Shown here one piece after another: positions 28,572 to 35,655 of a DNA stretch of 64,000 nucleotides. Source of the DNA: Chloroflexota bacterium (GTDB lineage Bacteria; Chloroflexota; Limnocylindria; Limnocylindrales; CSP1-4). Every line of letters begins with the position of its first letter. Position 1 is the stretch's first letter. The DNA lies in assembly GCA_021783095.1 (NCBI GenBank), contig JAJXUG010000015.1, positions 16,080 through 80,079 of the forward strand, read 5' to 3'. The notes beneath the pieces were generated by a model, which saw nothing but the letters and a program-made list of their open reading frames with translations, made no database searches and was not told the DNA's origin. Both the position numbers and the translations under genes were made by a program.

Positions 28572-28859
28572 CGGCCGGCGCAGCTGTCGGGCGGCGAGCA
28601 GCAGCGGGTGGCGATCGCCCGGGCGCTGGTGAACTCGCCGGCTGTCGTGTTCGGCGACGAGCCGACGGGGAACCTCGACTCCGTGCGCGCCGCCGAGGTG
28701 ATGGGCATCCTGCGCGACCTCAACCGGGCCCGCGGCCAGTCGTTCGTGATCGTCACGCACGATGCCGAGGTCGGCGAGGCCTGCGACCGGATCATCCGGG
28801 TCCGCGACGGGCTGGTGGTGCCGTCGCGGCAGGCCGAGGCGGACGCGGCGGCCGCGTAG
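28572..28859 (+). pseudogene. C-terminal fragment of a LolD/MacB-type ABC ATPase
   Basis: The frame encodes [20 protein letters not shown], Walker [14 protein letters not shown] and the switch histidine in VIVTHDAEV, that is, the last ~95 residues of a LolD/MacB-like ATPase. The first ~130 residues, including Walker A and the Q-loop, are missing. The frame continues upstream to an ATG at 28293, but those ~93 residues are Arg/Pro-rich and unlike any ATPase. I see no matching fragment in other frames. It cannot bind ATP normally and no permease follows, so it is a relic. Confidence 0.8.
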
Positions 28860-28953
28860 GTTCCGCCTCCAGCCCGAATTGCCGTCATCCAGTCAAGGCA
28901 CGACTGGCGTTTCGCCCGCAGCGTCTCGTCGGGGCTCCGCGGGTGCCAAATCG

Positions 28954-28995
28954 GTCGAAATCGTCGTCAGGCAGTCGCCAGACGGCGATTTCGAC
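28954..28995. repeat. Near-perfect 42-base inverted repeat
   Basis: Arms 28954-28968 (GTCGAAATCGTCGTC) and 28981-28995 (GACGGCGATTTCGAC) pair with one G-U. The loop itself pairs as GGC-AGTC-GCC. A second pair of arms, CGATTCCG at 28995 and CGGAATCG at 29035, follows immediately. It is either a transcription terminator for upstream reading or a REP-like element. Confidence 0.6.
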
Positions 28996-29071
28996 GATTC
29001 CGCGGCGATGCGCAGTCGTGCTTTGACTATCTGCCGGAATCGGGGCCAGCGAACCGTCACGACGCGGCTCG

Positions 29072-29077
29072 TACAAT
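29072..29077 (+). promoter_or_regulatory. -10 box giving a predicted leaderless transcript
   Basis: TACAAT ends six bases before the GTG at 29084, and there is no Shine-Dalgarno sequence between. Transcription would start at or next to the start codon. Confidence 0.55.
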
Positions 29078-29083
29078 CGCGGC

Positions 29084-29329
29084 GTGAGCGACGACGAACT
29101 CGGGCCGCCGAAGCCGAGGCGGAAGCGCAGGACGTCCGTGGCCCAGACAATGGGCGGCGTCATCTTCGGCTTCGAGCAGCAGGTGTGGCGGACGGCGCCG
29201 CCGCCGCAGGAGCTGGTCCACCACGCCCGGCCCGACGCGCCGGTCCCGTCGCCCGACGGCACGCTGGTGACGATCGAGCTGCCACCGACGATGGACGAGC
29301 CGACCGATGACGAGGAGCCGAAGCGATGA
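29084..29329 (+). CDS. Small hypothetical protein
   Basis: An 81-residue protein with a basic N-terminal third (PPKPRRKRRTS), a central AQTMGGVIFGFEQQVWRTAPPPQE segment and an acidic C-terminus. No family recognised. The start is GTG with a leaderless-type -10 box directly upstream. It overlaps the next gene by four bases (ATGA), so it heads a three-gene unit of unknown function. Confidence 0.6.
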   Translation: MSDDELGPPKPRRKRRTSVAQTMGGVIFGFEQQVWRTAPPPQELVHHARPDAPVPSPDGTLVTIELPPTMDEPTDDEEPKR

Positions 29330-29769
29330 GCGCGACGGGTTCGCCGGCTTTCTCGCGCGCGGTGCCCCCTGGCTTCCCGCCGGAGCGCCCCGCACCGCCG
29401 GTCGTCGCGGCGCCCGACGACCCATTCACGGCCGTGCGCGTGCTCGAGGCGATCGCGCGGATGGAGCGGGGGCGCCCGGTGCTGATCGACGCCCTCGTCG
29501 CGCACCTCAACGCCGCCCACCTCGACTGGCTGTTCACGCGCGACGTCGTGGTGTCGGTGCTGGTGGCGCTTCAGGCGAACTGGATGGCCGACTACCGCAA
29601 CACGTCGGGGATCGTGCTCGAGGACCGGCCGGGCGGCGCGACGGTCCAGCTCGAGGACTCGTCCCGCGTGGACCCGTGGCTCGTGCGCCAGGCGCTGCGC
29701 GAGGCCGCCGACTGCCGCGAAGCCCTCGCCGAGTTCGCGCGACGCGACCGGCTGGCGACAGGAGGATAG
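29326..29769 (+). CDS. Hypothetical protein
   Basis: A 147-residue soluble protein of unknown family. The first ~30 residues are Pro-rich. Residues 35-140 look like a compact alpha/beta domain (HLDWLFTRDVVVSVLVALQANWMADYR; then GGATVQLEDSSRVDPWLV). Translation is coupled to the preceding gene by an ATGA overlap, and a tiny predicted lipoprotein gene follows two bases after its stop. Confidence 0.62.
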   Translation: MSATGSPAFSRAVPPGFPPERPAPPVVAAPDDPFTAVRVLEAIARMERGRPVLIDALVAHLNAAHLDWLFTRDVVVSVLVALQANWMADYRNTSGIVLEDRPGGATVQLEDSSRVDPWLVRQALREAADCREALAEFARRDRLATGG

Positions 29770-29771
29770 GG

Positions 29772-29900
29772 ATGGCTCGGCTTGGGCGACTCGGGCGGAT
29801 GCTCCGCTCGCGCACGCGGCTCCTCGCATTGGCCGGCTTCCTGATGGGCGCCATCGGGAGCTGCGGCATGCCACAGATCAAGCCGCCCGGGCTGCCGTAG
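29772..29900 (+). CDS. 42-residue predicted small lipoprotein or membrane peptide
   Basis: It begins MARLGRLGRMLRSR, continues into a hydrophobic stretch LLALAGFLMGAIGSCG and ends MPQIKPPGLP. The arginine-rich start, hydrophobic core and IGSC box resemble a short lipoprotein signal. A strong AGGAGG lies six bases before the ATG, and the gene follows two bases after the previous stop, so translation is likely. Function unknown. Confidence 0.55.
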   Translation: MARLGRLGRMLRSRTRLLALAGFLMGAIGSCGMPQIKPPGLP

Positions 29901-29910
29901 GCGGCCCGGG

Positions 29911-30800
29911 CTACAGCAGCCCGTTGTTGAGGAGCCGGCGCTCCGGGTCCACGGGGTCGGTCGGCCCGGCGCAGTAGACATCGCGGTCCTCGATGCGGAA
30001 GCCGAGCTCGAGCAGCGCGGGCAGCGCGGGGTGCGGGCCGGGGATCATCAGCTCGAGCGTCGTGCCACCGGCGAGGCACCGGCCGATCGCCGCCAGCACC
30101 GGGCCCACCGGCTCCGCGCCCGGTCGGGTCACCAGCCGATCCACCGCCCGCACGGACGGCCCGCTCTGCCGGTCGCGGCCGCAGGCGATGGCGACGGGAC
30201 CCTCGGCGTCACGGACGACGAGGGGATCGGCCCCCGGGAGCGAAGCCGTGTACGCGTGGTCGACCGATCGCGCCGACCCTGTCCAGGCAAGCTCGAGCCG
30301 GGCAAGCTCAGCCGCCTCGCCGGCGACCACCTCCAGGCCGCGTGCCAGGGGTGACGCACTGCCCGACTCACCGTCTCCGGCCCGCCCCGCAGGTACAGCG
30401 CCACCCAGCGCGCGGCCATGCCCGCCCGCACGTACGAGGGCAGCGCGCGCGGATCGTCCGAGGCGAACGTCGTCCGCGGCCATCGGTCGCCGAGCAGCGC
30501 GGCCAGCAGCGGCCGCCCCAGCCCCTGCCCAAGACGGTCGGTCCGGACGAAGAGGTCGGCCAGGTGCCATGAGCGGTCTGTGTCGACCACGGCGCCGAAG
30601 GCGACGACCTCGTCCCCGGGCGTCTCGCTGACCATCGCCCGGTGGTGCGCCAGCAGGTGCCGCAGGTACGGGCCCACGATGTCCGGCCCGCGCAGGTGCC
30701 CCGCTGGGTCGTCGTTGCCGTGCCCCGCGAGGATCGCCCGGATCGCGGGGATGTCGTCGGGCGAGGCGTCGCGGATCATCGCGGTCTCGCGGTCGGCCAT
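29911..30800 (-). pseudogene. GNAT acetyltransferase gene split by a frameshift
   Basis: The first frame (ATG 30800) encodes IRDASPDDIPAIRAILAGHG and the acetyl-CoA loop DRLGQGLGRPLLAALLGDR, a normal GNAT domain to about residue 145 (near 30370). Protein-like sequence then continues in a different frame: ASPLARGLEVVAGEAAELAR through to NNGLL at 29911, with typical second-domain composition. A single-base indel near 30355-30375 would rejoin them into a protein of about 295 residues, the size of two-domain GNAT proteins. Either the gene is inactivated or the assembly has an error. Confidence 0.7.
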
Positions 30801-30827
30801 CTCGGCGCGCCCTCGCAGCCCGCAGGC

Positions 30828-32084
30828 TCAGCCAATCGTGAACCGCGGGGGTCCCGCCGCCTTCGGCCCAGGCTCGCCGTCGAGATCGACCCGCTGCGCG
30901 AGCGTCTTCGGCCCCCGGCCATACCTCGCCATGATGTCGACCAGCCGCTCGTGGTCCAGCGCGTGCGCCGTGATCCCGTCCCGGCCCGACATCGTGTCGG
31001 CCGCCAGCAGGGCGTTCACGATTGCCGCCTCGGTCGCCTCGACCGCCGCCTGGAACAGGGGCGTGACCCCGCGATCCACCACCATCTCGGCCGTGACGGT
31101 GTGGCGGGGGTCCCGCTCGCCGGCCGACGTCGACAGGCCGCGGTTGCCCGTCGCGAACGCGAGGATGAGGTCACCGGAGCTGTGCGATGCGATTCCGCCC
31201 ATCCGGGCGATCCCCAGGCTCGCGCGCTGCGCCAGCCGCTCGCACTGGTGCGGGAGCAGCGGCGCGTCGGTCGCGAGGATCACGATGATCGAGCCGCCGC
31301 CCGGGCCGCTGCGCGACCACGACGACGAAGCGGGGCGGGCGGAGCTGGCGGCCTCGGCCGCCTCGAGCCGCTCCTCCTCGTCGTACGGGCTCGGCACCTC
31401 GGCGACCGGGATCTCCTGGCCCACCGGCACGCCGTCGACGCGCAGCAGCCCGCGCGACCCGTAGTTGGCCTGGACCAGCGCGCCCACGACCCAGCCGCCG
31501 TCGCCGTCGGCCGTCCGGCGCGACGCCGTCCCGATGCCGCCCTTGAACTCGTGGCAGATCATCCCGGTCCCGCCGCCGACGTTGCCCTCGGCCACCGGGC
31601 CGCCCCTCGCAGCCGCGATCGCGGCATCCACGTGCGCCTGTTTCACGTGAAACCCGTTGATGTCGTTGAGGGCGCCGTCGTAGGTCTCGCCCACGACCGG
31701 CAGGGACCAGAAGACCGACCGCGGGCCGTGCGACCGCGCCGCGTGCGCGATGAGCGCGTCGTGGACGACGCCGACTGAGTGCGTGTTGGTGATGCCGACG
31801 ATGCCGCCCAGGAACCCTGACTCGCGGACCCACTCGAGGCCCGTGAGCTCGCCGTTGCCGTTGAGCCGATGGCAGCCGGCGAACAGGGGCTCGGTCCAGA
31901 CGTCGCCGTCGTGCGGGATGACCACCGTCACGCCGGTCCGCACCGGGCCCTGGCCCACGACCAGCGGCCCCTCGCCCGAGACGAGCGTCATGTGCCCCAC
32001 GCGGACGCCCGGGACGTCGGTGATGGCGTCGAGCTCGCCTGGCTCGAGCAGGCCGATCCGGATGCCGAGCTCGCGTGCGCGCAT
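30828..32084 (-). CDS. P1-family N-terminal-nucleophile peptidase (DmpA/BapA-like)
   Basis: A 418-residue member of peptidase family P1 (DmpA aminopeptidase/D-esterase). It starts with ITDVPGVRVGHMTL and has GTGMICHEFKGGIGTASR, VQANYGSR and the predicted nucleophile region GGIASHSSGDLILAFATGN. These enzymes self-cleave before the catalytic Ser to form two chains and hydrolyse N-terminal residues of small peptides. Start ATG 32084 is preceded by GGAGGAG. Residues ~235-265 are a polar insertion. The gene contains a 15/16 match to parS, encoding FHVKQ (31639-31654). Confidence 0.88.
   Translation of the reverse strand: MRARELGIRIGLLEPGELDAITDVPGVRVGHMTLVSGEGPLVVGQGPVRTGVTVVIPHDGDVWTEPLFAGCHRLNGNGELTGLEWVRESGFLGGIVGITNTHSVGVVHDALIAHAARSHGPRSVFWSLPVVGETYDGALNDINGFHVKQAHVDAAIAAARGGPVAEGNVGGGTGMICHEFKGGIGTASRRTADGDGGWVVGALVQANYGSRGLLRVDGVPVGQEIPVAEVPSPYDEEERLEAAEAASSARPASSSWSRSGPGGGSIIVILATDAPLLPHQCERLAQRASLGIARMGGIASHSSGDLILAFATGNRGLSTSAGERDPRHTVTAEMVVDRGVTPLFQAAVEATEAAIVNALLAADTMSGRDGITAHALDHERLVDIMARYGRGPKTLAQRVDLDGEPGPKAAGPPRFTIG
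31639..31654. promoter_or_regulatory. Second parS-like site inside the P1 peptidase gene
   Basis: TGTTTCACGTGAAACC: 15 of 16 bases match parS, with the 14-bp core GTTTCACGTGAAAC intact. Secondary parS sites within coding sequence near the origin are common in bacteria such as Bacillus. It lies about 26.3 kb from the perfect site at 5351. Confidence 0.8.
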
Positions 32085-32140
32085 CGCTCCTCCGCAGGTC
32101 CCGAGCGCCCCGGCCGAGGGGCGGCCCTTCACCTCCACCC

Positions 32141-32146
32141 TATCAT
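32141..32146 (+). promoter_or_regulatory. -10 box giving a predicted leaderless transcript (pabB remnant)
   Basis: TATCAT ends six bases before GTG 32153, which fixes the original pabB start. No ribosome-binding site lies between. It may now drive the downstream pabC-like gene. Confidence 0.5.
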
Positions 32147-32152
32147 CGCCGG

Positions 32153-32671
32153 GTGCCCTCCACGCCCGAAGCTCGTCCCGGATCGCGGCCCCTCGCCTCT
32201 GGTCGCCGCGAGCGTGATTCGCACCGGCTTGTTCGCGTCGCGCGGCTGCCGGATCTCGACGGCGTCGCTGCGATGGACGTGGCCGAGGCGTTCCGCGACC
32301 TGTCCGGGCTCGTTTGCTGGAGAGCGTGCGGCCGTTTGGCGCCCGGCAAGGACGCGTTCGACCTCCTCGCGGCCTCGTTCCCCGGCGGCAGCATCACGGG
32401 GGCGCCCAAGATCCGGGCGATGGAGGTCATCGAGCGCCTGGAGCCCGTGCGCCGCGGGCCGTACTGCGGCACGATGCTGTGGCTGGGCGCCGACGGACGC
32501 ATGGGATCGTCCATCATGATCCGGACCTTCGTCGCCGATGGCGCGCGGCTCACGCTGCACGTTGGCGGGGGGATCACGTGGCGGAGCGACCCGCAGGACG
32601 AGTGGGACGAGACGGTGGCGAAGACGCGCGGGCCGCTGGCCGCGATCGGCGCTGTGGAGGTGCTTGCGTGA
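32153..32671 (+). pseudogene. pabB: pabB (aminodeoxychorismate synthase component I) with its middle deleted
   Basis: The frame starts with about 55 residues that fit a PabB N-terminus (ARLPDLDGVAAMDVAEAFRDLSGLV). From about residue 65 it goes straight into the last ~100 residues of the chorismate-binding domain: AASFPGGSITGAPKIRAMEV, YCGTMLWLGADG, SSIMIRTFV, GGGITWRSDP. A normal PabB is about 450 residues; here 172 remain. In another frame the junction reads LESVRPFG, as an intact N-terminal domain would continue, so the deletion probably came with a frame change. Catalytic function must be lost. It overlaps the pabC-like gene by four bases (GTGA). Confidence 0.8.
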
Positions 32672-33576
32672 TAGGCCCAGGACCGAAGTTCGTGTGGATC
32701 AACGGCGAGGTGCTGCCGGCCGACGCGTGCCACCTGTCGGTGAACGACCGCGGCTTCCAGCTGGGCGACGGCATCTTCGAGACGCTGCGCGCGAGGGCCG
32801 GCCGGTGCACCGAGCTGCCCGAGCACGTGGCGCGGCTGCGGCATTCGGCGGCTGGCCTGGCGATCGAGCTCCCCGATGACGTGGACGTGAGGCTCGCCGA
32901 CGGGATCGCGAAGCTGCTGGCCGCGGAGGCGCTTGACGGACCCGACAGCGACGCCTCGGTGAGGATCACCGTCTCGCGCGGCGTCTGGGCCTCACGCGGC
33001 CTGCTCCCGTCCCGGGACGTGCACCTGGCCCCCACCATCGTCATCCAGGCGTGGCCGGTCGACCCGCCGCCCGCCGGACATCTCGAGCGCGGCATCGCGG
33101 TGGTGGCGTCGGCCATCCGTCGCGACCCGCAGAACCCCATCGTCACGCTCAAGACCACGTCGCGAGCCGACTACGTGTTCGCCCGCCTCGAGGCCCGCCG
33201 CGCCGGCGCCGACGACGCGCTGTTCCTCACCAACACCGGCCACCTGTCCGAGGCCACGACCGCCAACGTGTTCCTGGTCCGCACGGCCCTCGACGGCGTG
33301 CTGGAGCTCGCGACCCCGGCGCTCGACTGCGCGATCCTCCCCGGCACCACGCGCTCGTGGCTGCTGCGCTGGGCAGCGACCGCGGGCTTGCGGCCGTTCG
33401 AGGGCTGGCTCACCCCCGACGAGCTCGCGACCGCCCACGAGGCGTTTTTCTCGTCGTCGGTGGCGGGCGTCCTGCCGATCACGCGGTTCAACGGCCACCC
33501 GATCGGCGACGGGCTGCCAGGACCCCTGACGCGCCGTGCGCGCGCCGACCGCGAGGCGATGATCGGCCGGGGCTAG
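32668..33576 (+). CDS. pabC: Aminodeoxychorismate lyase-like class IV aminotransferase
   Basis: A 302-residue PLP enzyme of fold type IV. It shows WINGEVLPADACHLSVNDRGFQLGDGIFETLR (quoted in parts), the Schiff-base lysine in VTLKTTSRADYV, the glutamate in HLSEATTANVFLV that contacts the pyridine nitrogen, and FFSSSVAGVLPITR near the end. The pabB remnant in front argues for PabC, which releases 4-aminobenzoate from aminodeoxychorismate. Branched-chain or D-amino-acid aminotransferases are alternatives, and with pabB broken it may have another role now. Start GTG 32668. Confidence 0.82.
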   Translation: MIGPGPKFVWINGEVLPADACHLSVNDRGFQLGDGIFETLRARAGRCTELPEHVARLRHSAAGLAIELPDDVDVRLADGIAKLLAAEALDGPDSDASVRITVSRGVWASRGLLPSRDVHLAPTIVIQAWPVDPPPAGHLERGIAVVASAIRRDPQNPIVTLKTTSRADYVFARLEARRAGADDALFLTNTGHLSEATTANVFLVRTALDGVLELATPALDCAILPGTTRSWLLRWAATAGLRPFEGWLTPDELATAHEAFFSSSVAGVLPITRFNGHPIGDGLPGPLTRRARADREAMIGRG

Positions 33577-33605
33577 CTGTCTGCAGTCGGGCGATGGCTC
33601 ACGGG

Positions 33606-33728
33606 CGCCCTCGCTGGCACGCTCATGTGCCAACTCGCGATTCTGCGAGCGTGACTCGCGCACCAAGTCGGAACTCCACGCGCGGCCCGTGCTTGGGGCA
33701 GGCCAGAATGGCACAGCAGCGTGCCAAG
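33606..33728. repeat. 123-bp structured repeat, copy A (left flank of vapBC)
   Basis: About 85% identical, base for base and without gaps, to copy B at 34672-34794. Its ends are terminal inverted repeats of the form TGGCACGCT-NNN-GTGCCA, and each end is itself a hairpin (TGGCAC/GTGCCA). Inside are GCGAG-CGTGA-CTCGC and GCGCG-GCC-CGTGC hairpins. In the other copy loop and stem bases differ, but the stems still pair. The element begins 22 bases beyond the vapC stop. Confidence 0.85.
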
Positions 33729-33749
33729 GCATCGCAGTCCCGACCGCGA

Positions 33750-34226
33750 TCAGGGGAACGGCAGGTGGTCGCTTGCCAGCACCACGCCAATGCGTTCGCC
33801 CATGGGTGCCAGCTTGCGATGCCAGCTGCGGTCGTTGGTTATCAGGTGGTGCACCTGGGTCGCCAGCCCAGTGCCCACAATGAGTGCGTCCGGTGTGCCG
33901 AAACGCAGCGACGCGCGCACGTGGGCCGCTTCCTGGGCGACCTCGAGCTCGATCGGAACGCATTCGAGATTCGGAAACGACCGCAGGAAGGCGAGCATGG
34001 TGCGGTGCCCAGGCGGCGTCGCGCGCATTGGGCGGACGAGCAGCTCCATGACCGAGACCATGGAAACCACCGCAGGGTTGCGGCCAGTCGCCACCAGCTC
34101 CTTCAGCACGTAGTCGGCGACCGGATGCGTGGCATCGCGAGCGTCGACGAACGCAATGAGAACCGTCGTGTCGAGGAGGATCCGATCGCCCTCGGCGATG
34201 ACACTGCGGAGGCTGTCGACCGACAT
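33750..34226 (-). CDS. vapC: VapC-type PIN-domain ribonuclease toxin
   Basis: A 158-residue PIN domain with the expected acidic residues D19 (LLDTTVLI), E61 (VMELLV), D113 (TPDALIVGTG) and D132 (ITNDRSW). They coordinate Mg in a metal-dependent RNase. VapC toxins cleave tRNA or rRNA and are held inactive by the cognate antitoxin. Start ATG 34226 is two bases after the antitoxin stop, so the pair is cotranscribed. The whole operon with its promoter lies between the two 123-bp repeats. Confidence 0.9.
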   Translation of the reverse strand: MSVDSLRSVIAEGDRILLDTTVLIAFVDARDATHPVADYVLKELVATGRNPAVVSMVSVMELLVRPMRATPPGHRTMLAFLRSFPNLECVPIELEVAQEAAHVRASLRFGTPDALIVGTGLATQVHHLITNDRSWHRKLAPMGERIGVVLASDHLPFP

Positions 34227-34228
34227 GC

Positions 34229-34489
34229 CTATTCGCCCCAGGATGCGCGCTCCTCCTGGATGTAGGCGAGCACCTCCTCGGTGCTCCCCCACATGCCAGT
34301 GAGGCTGCCCGAGAAGTCGCGTGGCATGCGTCGAACATGAACGACGCCCGGTTCGCCAGGGTCCGCCTCGAACGCGAGGACGTCGTCTGGTGTGGCGCCG
34401 AGCGCGCGGACGATCGCGTCGGGCACGGTGATCTGGTTCTTCGCTCGCAGTCTTGCGTCGGCCGCGATCGGGCCTGTCGTGATCGTCAT
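34229..34489 (-). CDS. vapB: AbrB/SpoVT-type antitoxin (VapB-like)
   Basis: About 86 residues. ARLRAKNQITVPDAIVRALGATPDDVLAFE is the swapped-hairpin AbrB DNA-binding fold (quoted in parts). The C-terminal part (MPRDFSGSLTGMWGSTEEVLAYIQEER) should wrap the PIN toxin. I chose ATG 34489, six bases after GAGGA; ATG 34501 in the same frame is also possible, given how close the promoter is. As in other VapBC operons, it probably represses its own promoter. Confidence 0.8.
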   Translation of the reverse strand: MTITTGPIAADARLRAKNQITVPDAIVRALGATPDDVLAFEADPGEPGVVHVRRMPRDFSGSLTGMWGSTEEVLAYIQEERASWGE

Positions 34490-34511
34490 CGGCTTCCTCA
34501 TGGTGCGACGG

Positions 34512-34540
34512 AGCCTAGTGAGTCCGACGCTGGCCGTCAA
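34512..34540 (-). promoter_or_regulatory. vapBC promoter
   Basis: On the minus strand: TTGACG (34540-34535), a 17-base spacer and TAGGCT (34517-34512), ending 10 bases before ATG 34501 and 22 before ATG 34489. The spacing is canonical. Confidence 0.6.
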
Positions 34541-34671
34541 TTCCTACTGGCGTCGGCGCATTCTCACCGCCCAACACTGCAAGGACAGCGTGGCACATGA
34601 CACTCATCGCAGGCTTACGCGGAACGCCCGACTAGGAGGATTCGCGGCGCTCCCGCGGCGTCGCCGAGCGA

Positions 34672-34794
34672 CGCCCTCGCTGGCACGCTCCCGTGCCAAA
34701 CCGAGACCCCGCGAGCGTGGCTCGCACTCCAAGTCGGCACTTCACGCACGGCCCGTGCTCGGAACTGACCGGGATGGCACAGCAGCGTGCCAAG
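34672..34794. repeat. 123-bp structured repeat, copy B (right flank of vapBC)
   Basis: Same length and order of hairpins as copy A (33606-33728), offset 1066 bases. It keeps the terminal inverted repeat TGGCACGCT-NNN-GTGCCA and the inner hairpins GCGAG-CGTGG-CTCGC and GCACG-GCC-CGTGC. It ends ten bases short of the DinB gene's stop codon (34805). Both copies thus lie immediately 3' of a minus-strand gene. Confidence 0.85.
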
Positions 34795-34804
34795 ACCCAG
34801 CGAG

Positions 34805-35305
34805 CTACGCCAGCGGATGCTCGTACGCGTAGAAGGCGTAGTCCTGCGGCGGGGTCTCGAGCCCCTGGTCGCGCAGGGCGCGCAGGATCTGCGCCCGATG
34901 GTCCGTCCCGTGGTTCGCCACGTGGAAGAGGACTTCCCAGAGGAGCAGGTCCTTGTCCTCGCCCTCGGCCCACGGGTGCTGGCCGAGCGCGTCGTCGGTG
35001 ACGCCCGCGAGGTACTCGCGCATCCGCCGCTCCACGTCGTCCCAGCGCTCCCGGATCGCAGCGCGCGTCGGCGTCGGCATCGGCGCGCCAGGCGCGGTGT
35101 CCTCGGGCCATGGGTCGTTGCGCAGCCCGGTGAACCATCCCTCGTCCACCGCGAGCAGGTGCTGGAGCTGGTGGCGAACCGATCCGTGCGAGTAGGCGAT
35201 CTCCTGGTCGAAGGCTTCGTCGGACAGCTGGCTGGCGACATCCCAGACCAGCCGGTTCATCGCGAAGTGGTAGTCGTAGAGACGGCGGAAGGCGTCGGCG
35301 TTCAT
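34805..35305 (-). CDS. DinB-family four-helix protein
   Basis: A 166-residue DinB/YfiT-like helical bundle. The likely metal-binding histidines are in VRHQLQHLLAVDEGW and FHVANHGTDHRAQI, the usual three-His arrangement. The family includes thiol transferases dependent on bacillithiol or mycothiol and proteins of unknown role; nothing here narrows it. ATG 35305 has no ribosome-binding site, but GACAAT lies six bases upstream on the minus strand, so the message may be leaderless. Confidence 0.85.
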   Translation of the reverse strand: MNADAFRRLYDYHFAMNRLVWDVASQLSDEAFDQEIAYSHGSVRHQLQHLLAVDEGWFTGLRNDPWPEDTAPGAPMPTPTRAAIRERWDDVERRMREYLAGVTDDALGQHPWAEGEDKDLLLWEVLFHVANHGTDHRAQILRALRDQGLETPPQDYAFYAYEHPLA

Positions 35306-35379
35306 CGGCGCATTGTCCGCGATGACCAGCCCGGTGCTGTCAGGATTGGCTGGACGCGGTGCCCGATCTAGAGGGCAAG

Positions 35380-35541
35380 TCAGCGCTTCGGAGCGGCTGG
35401 CTTCGGCTTGGCGCTGGGCATCGACGTCCGACGCTTGGACGGCGAGTTCTCCACGACAAAGCCGGGTCCGAGGAGCTTGGCGAAATGGCCGCGCTCCACC
35501 GGCACGACCTTCCTCTTGAGGTCAGCCTTCTTCGTCGACAC
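35380..35541 (-). CDS. Possible small basic protein
   Basis: A 53-residue frame from GTG 35541: STKKADLKRKVVPVERGHFAK, then LLGPGFVVENSPSKRR and a Lys/Pro/Ala tail. It is lysine-rich with a plausible amphipathic core and could bind nucleic acid. No clear ribosome-binding site and no recognised family, so this is tentative. An ATG at 35643 would extend it by 34 residues. Confidence 0.3.
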   Translation of the reverse strand: MSTKKADLKRKVVPVERGHFAKLLGPGFVVENSPSKRRTSMPSAKPKPAAPKR

Positions 35542-35655
35542 GTCGTTCCCGCGCAGTTGCGCGTCGAGGGGAGATGATCCGAGCCATCGTCCCGCGCTGC
35601 ACAATCGTGACTCGAAGCAGCCGATGCCGGCGCGAAACGCCAACGACCGGCGGCG

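Noticed and set aside
33606..34794. The 123-bp repeats as integron attC sites
   Set aside because: Their position 3' of each gene suggested this, but I see no RYYYAAC/GTTRRRY core pairs at the ends and no integrase in the window.
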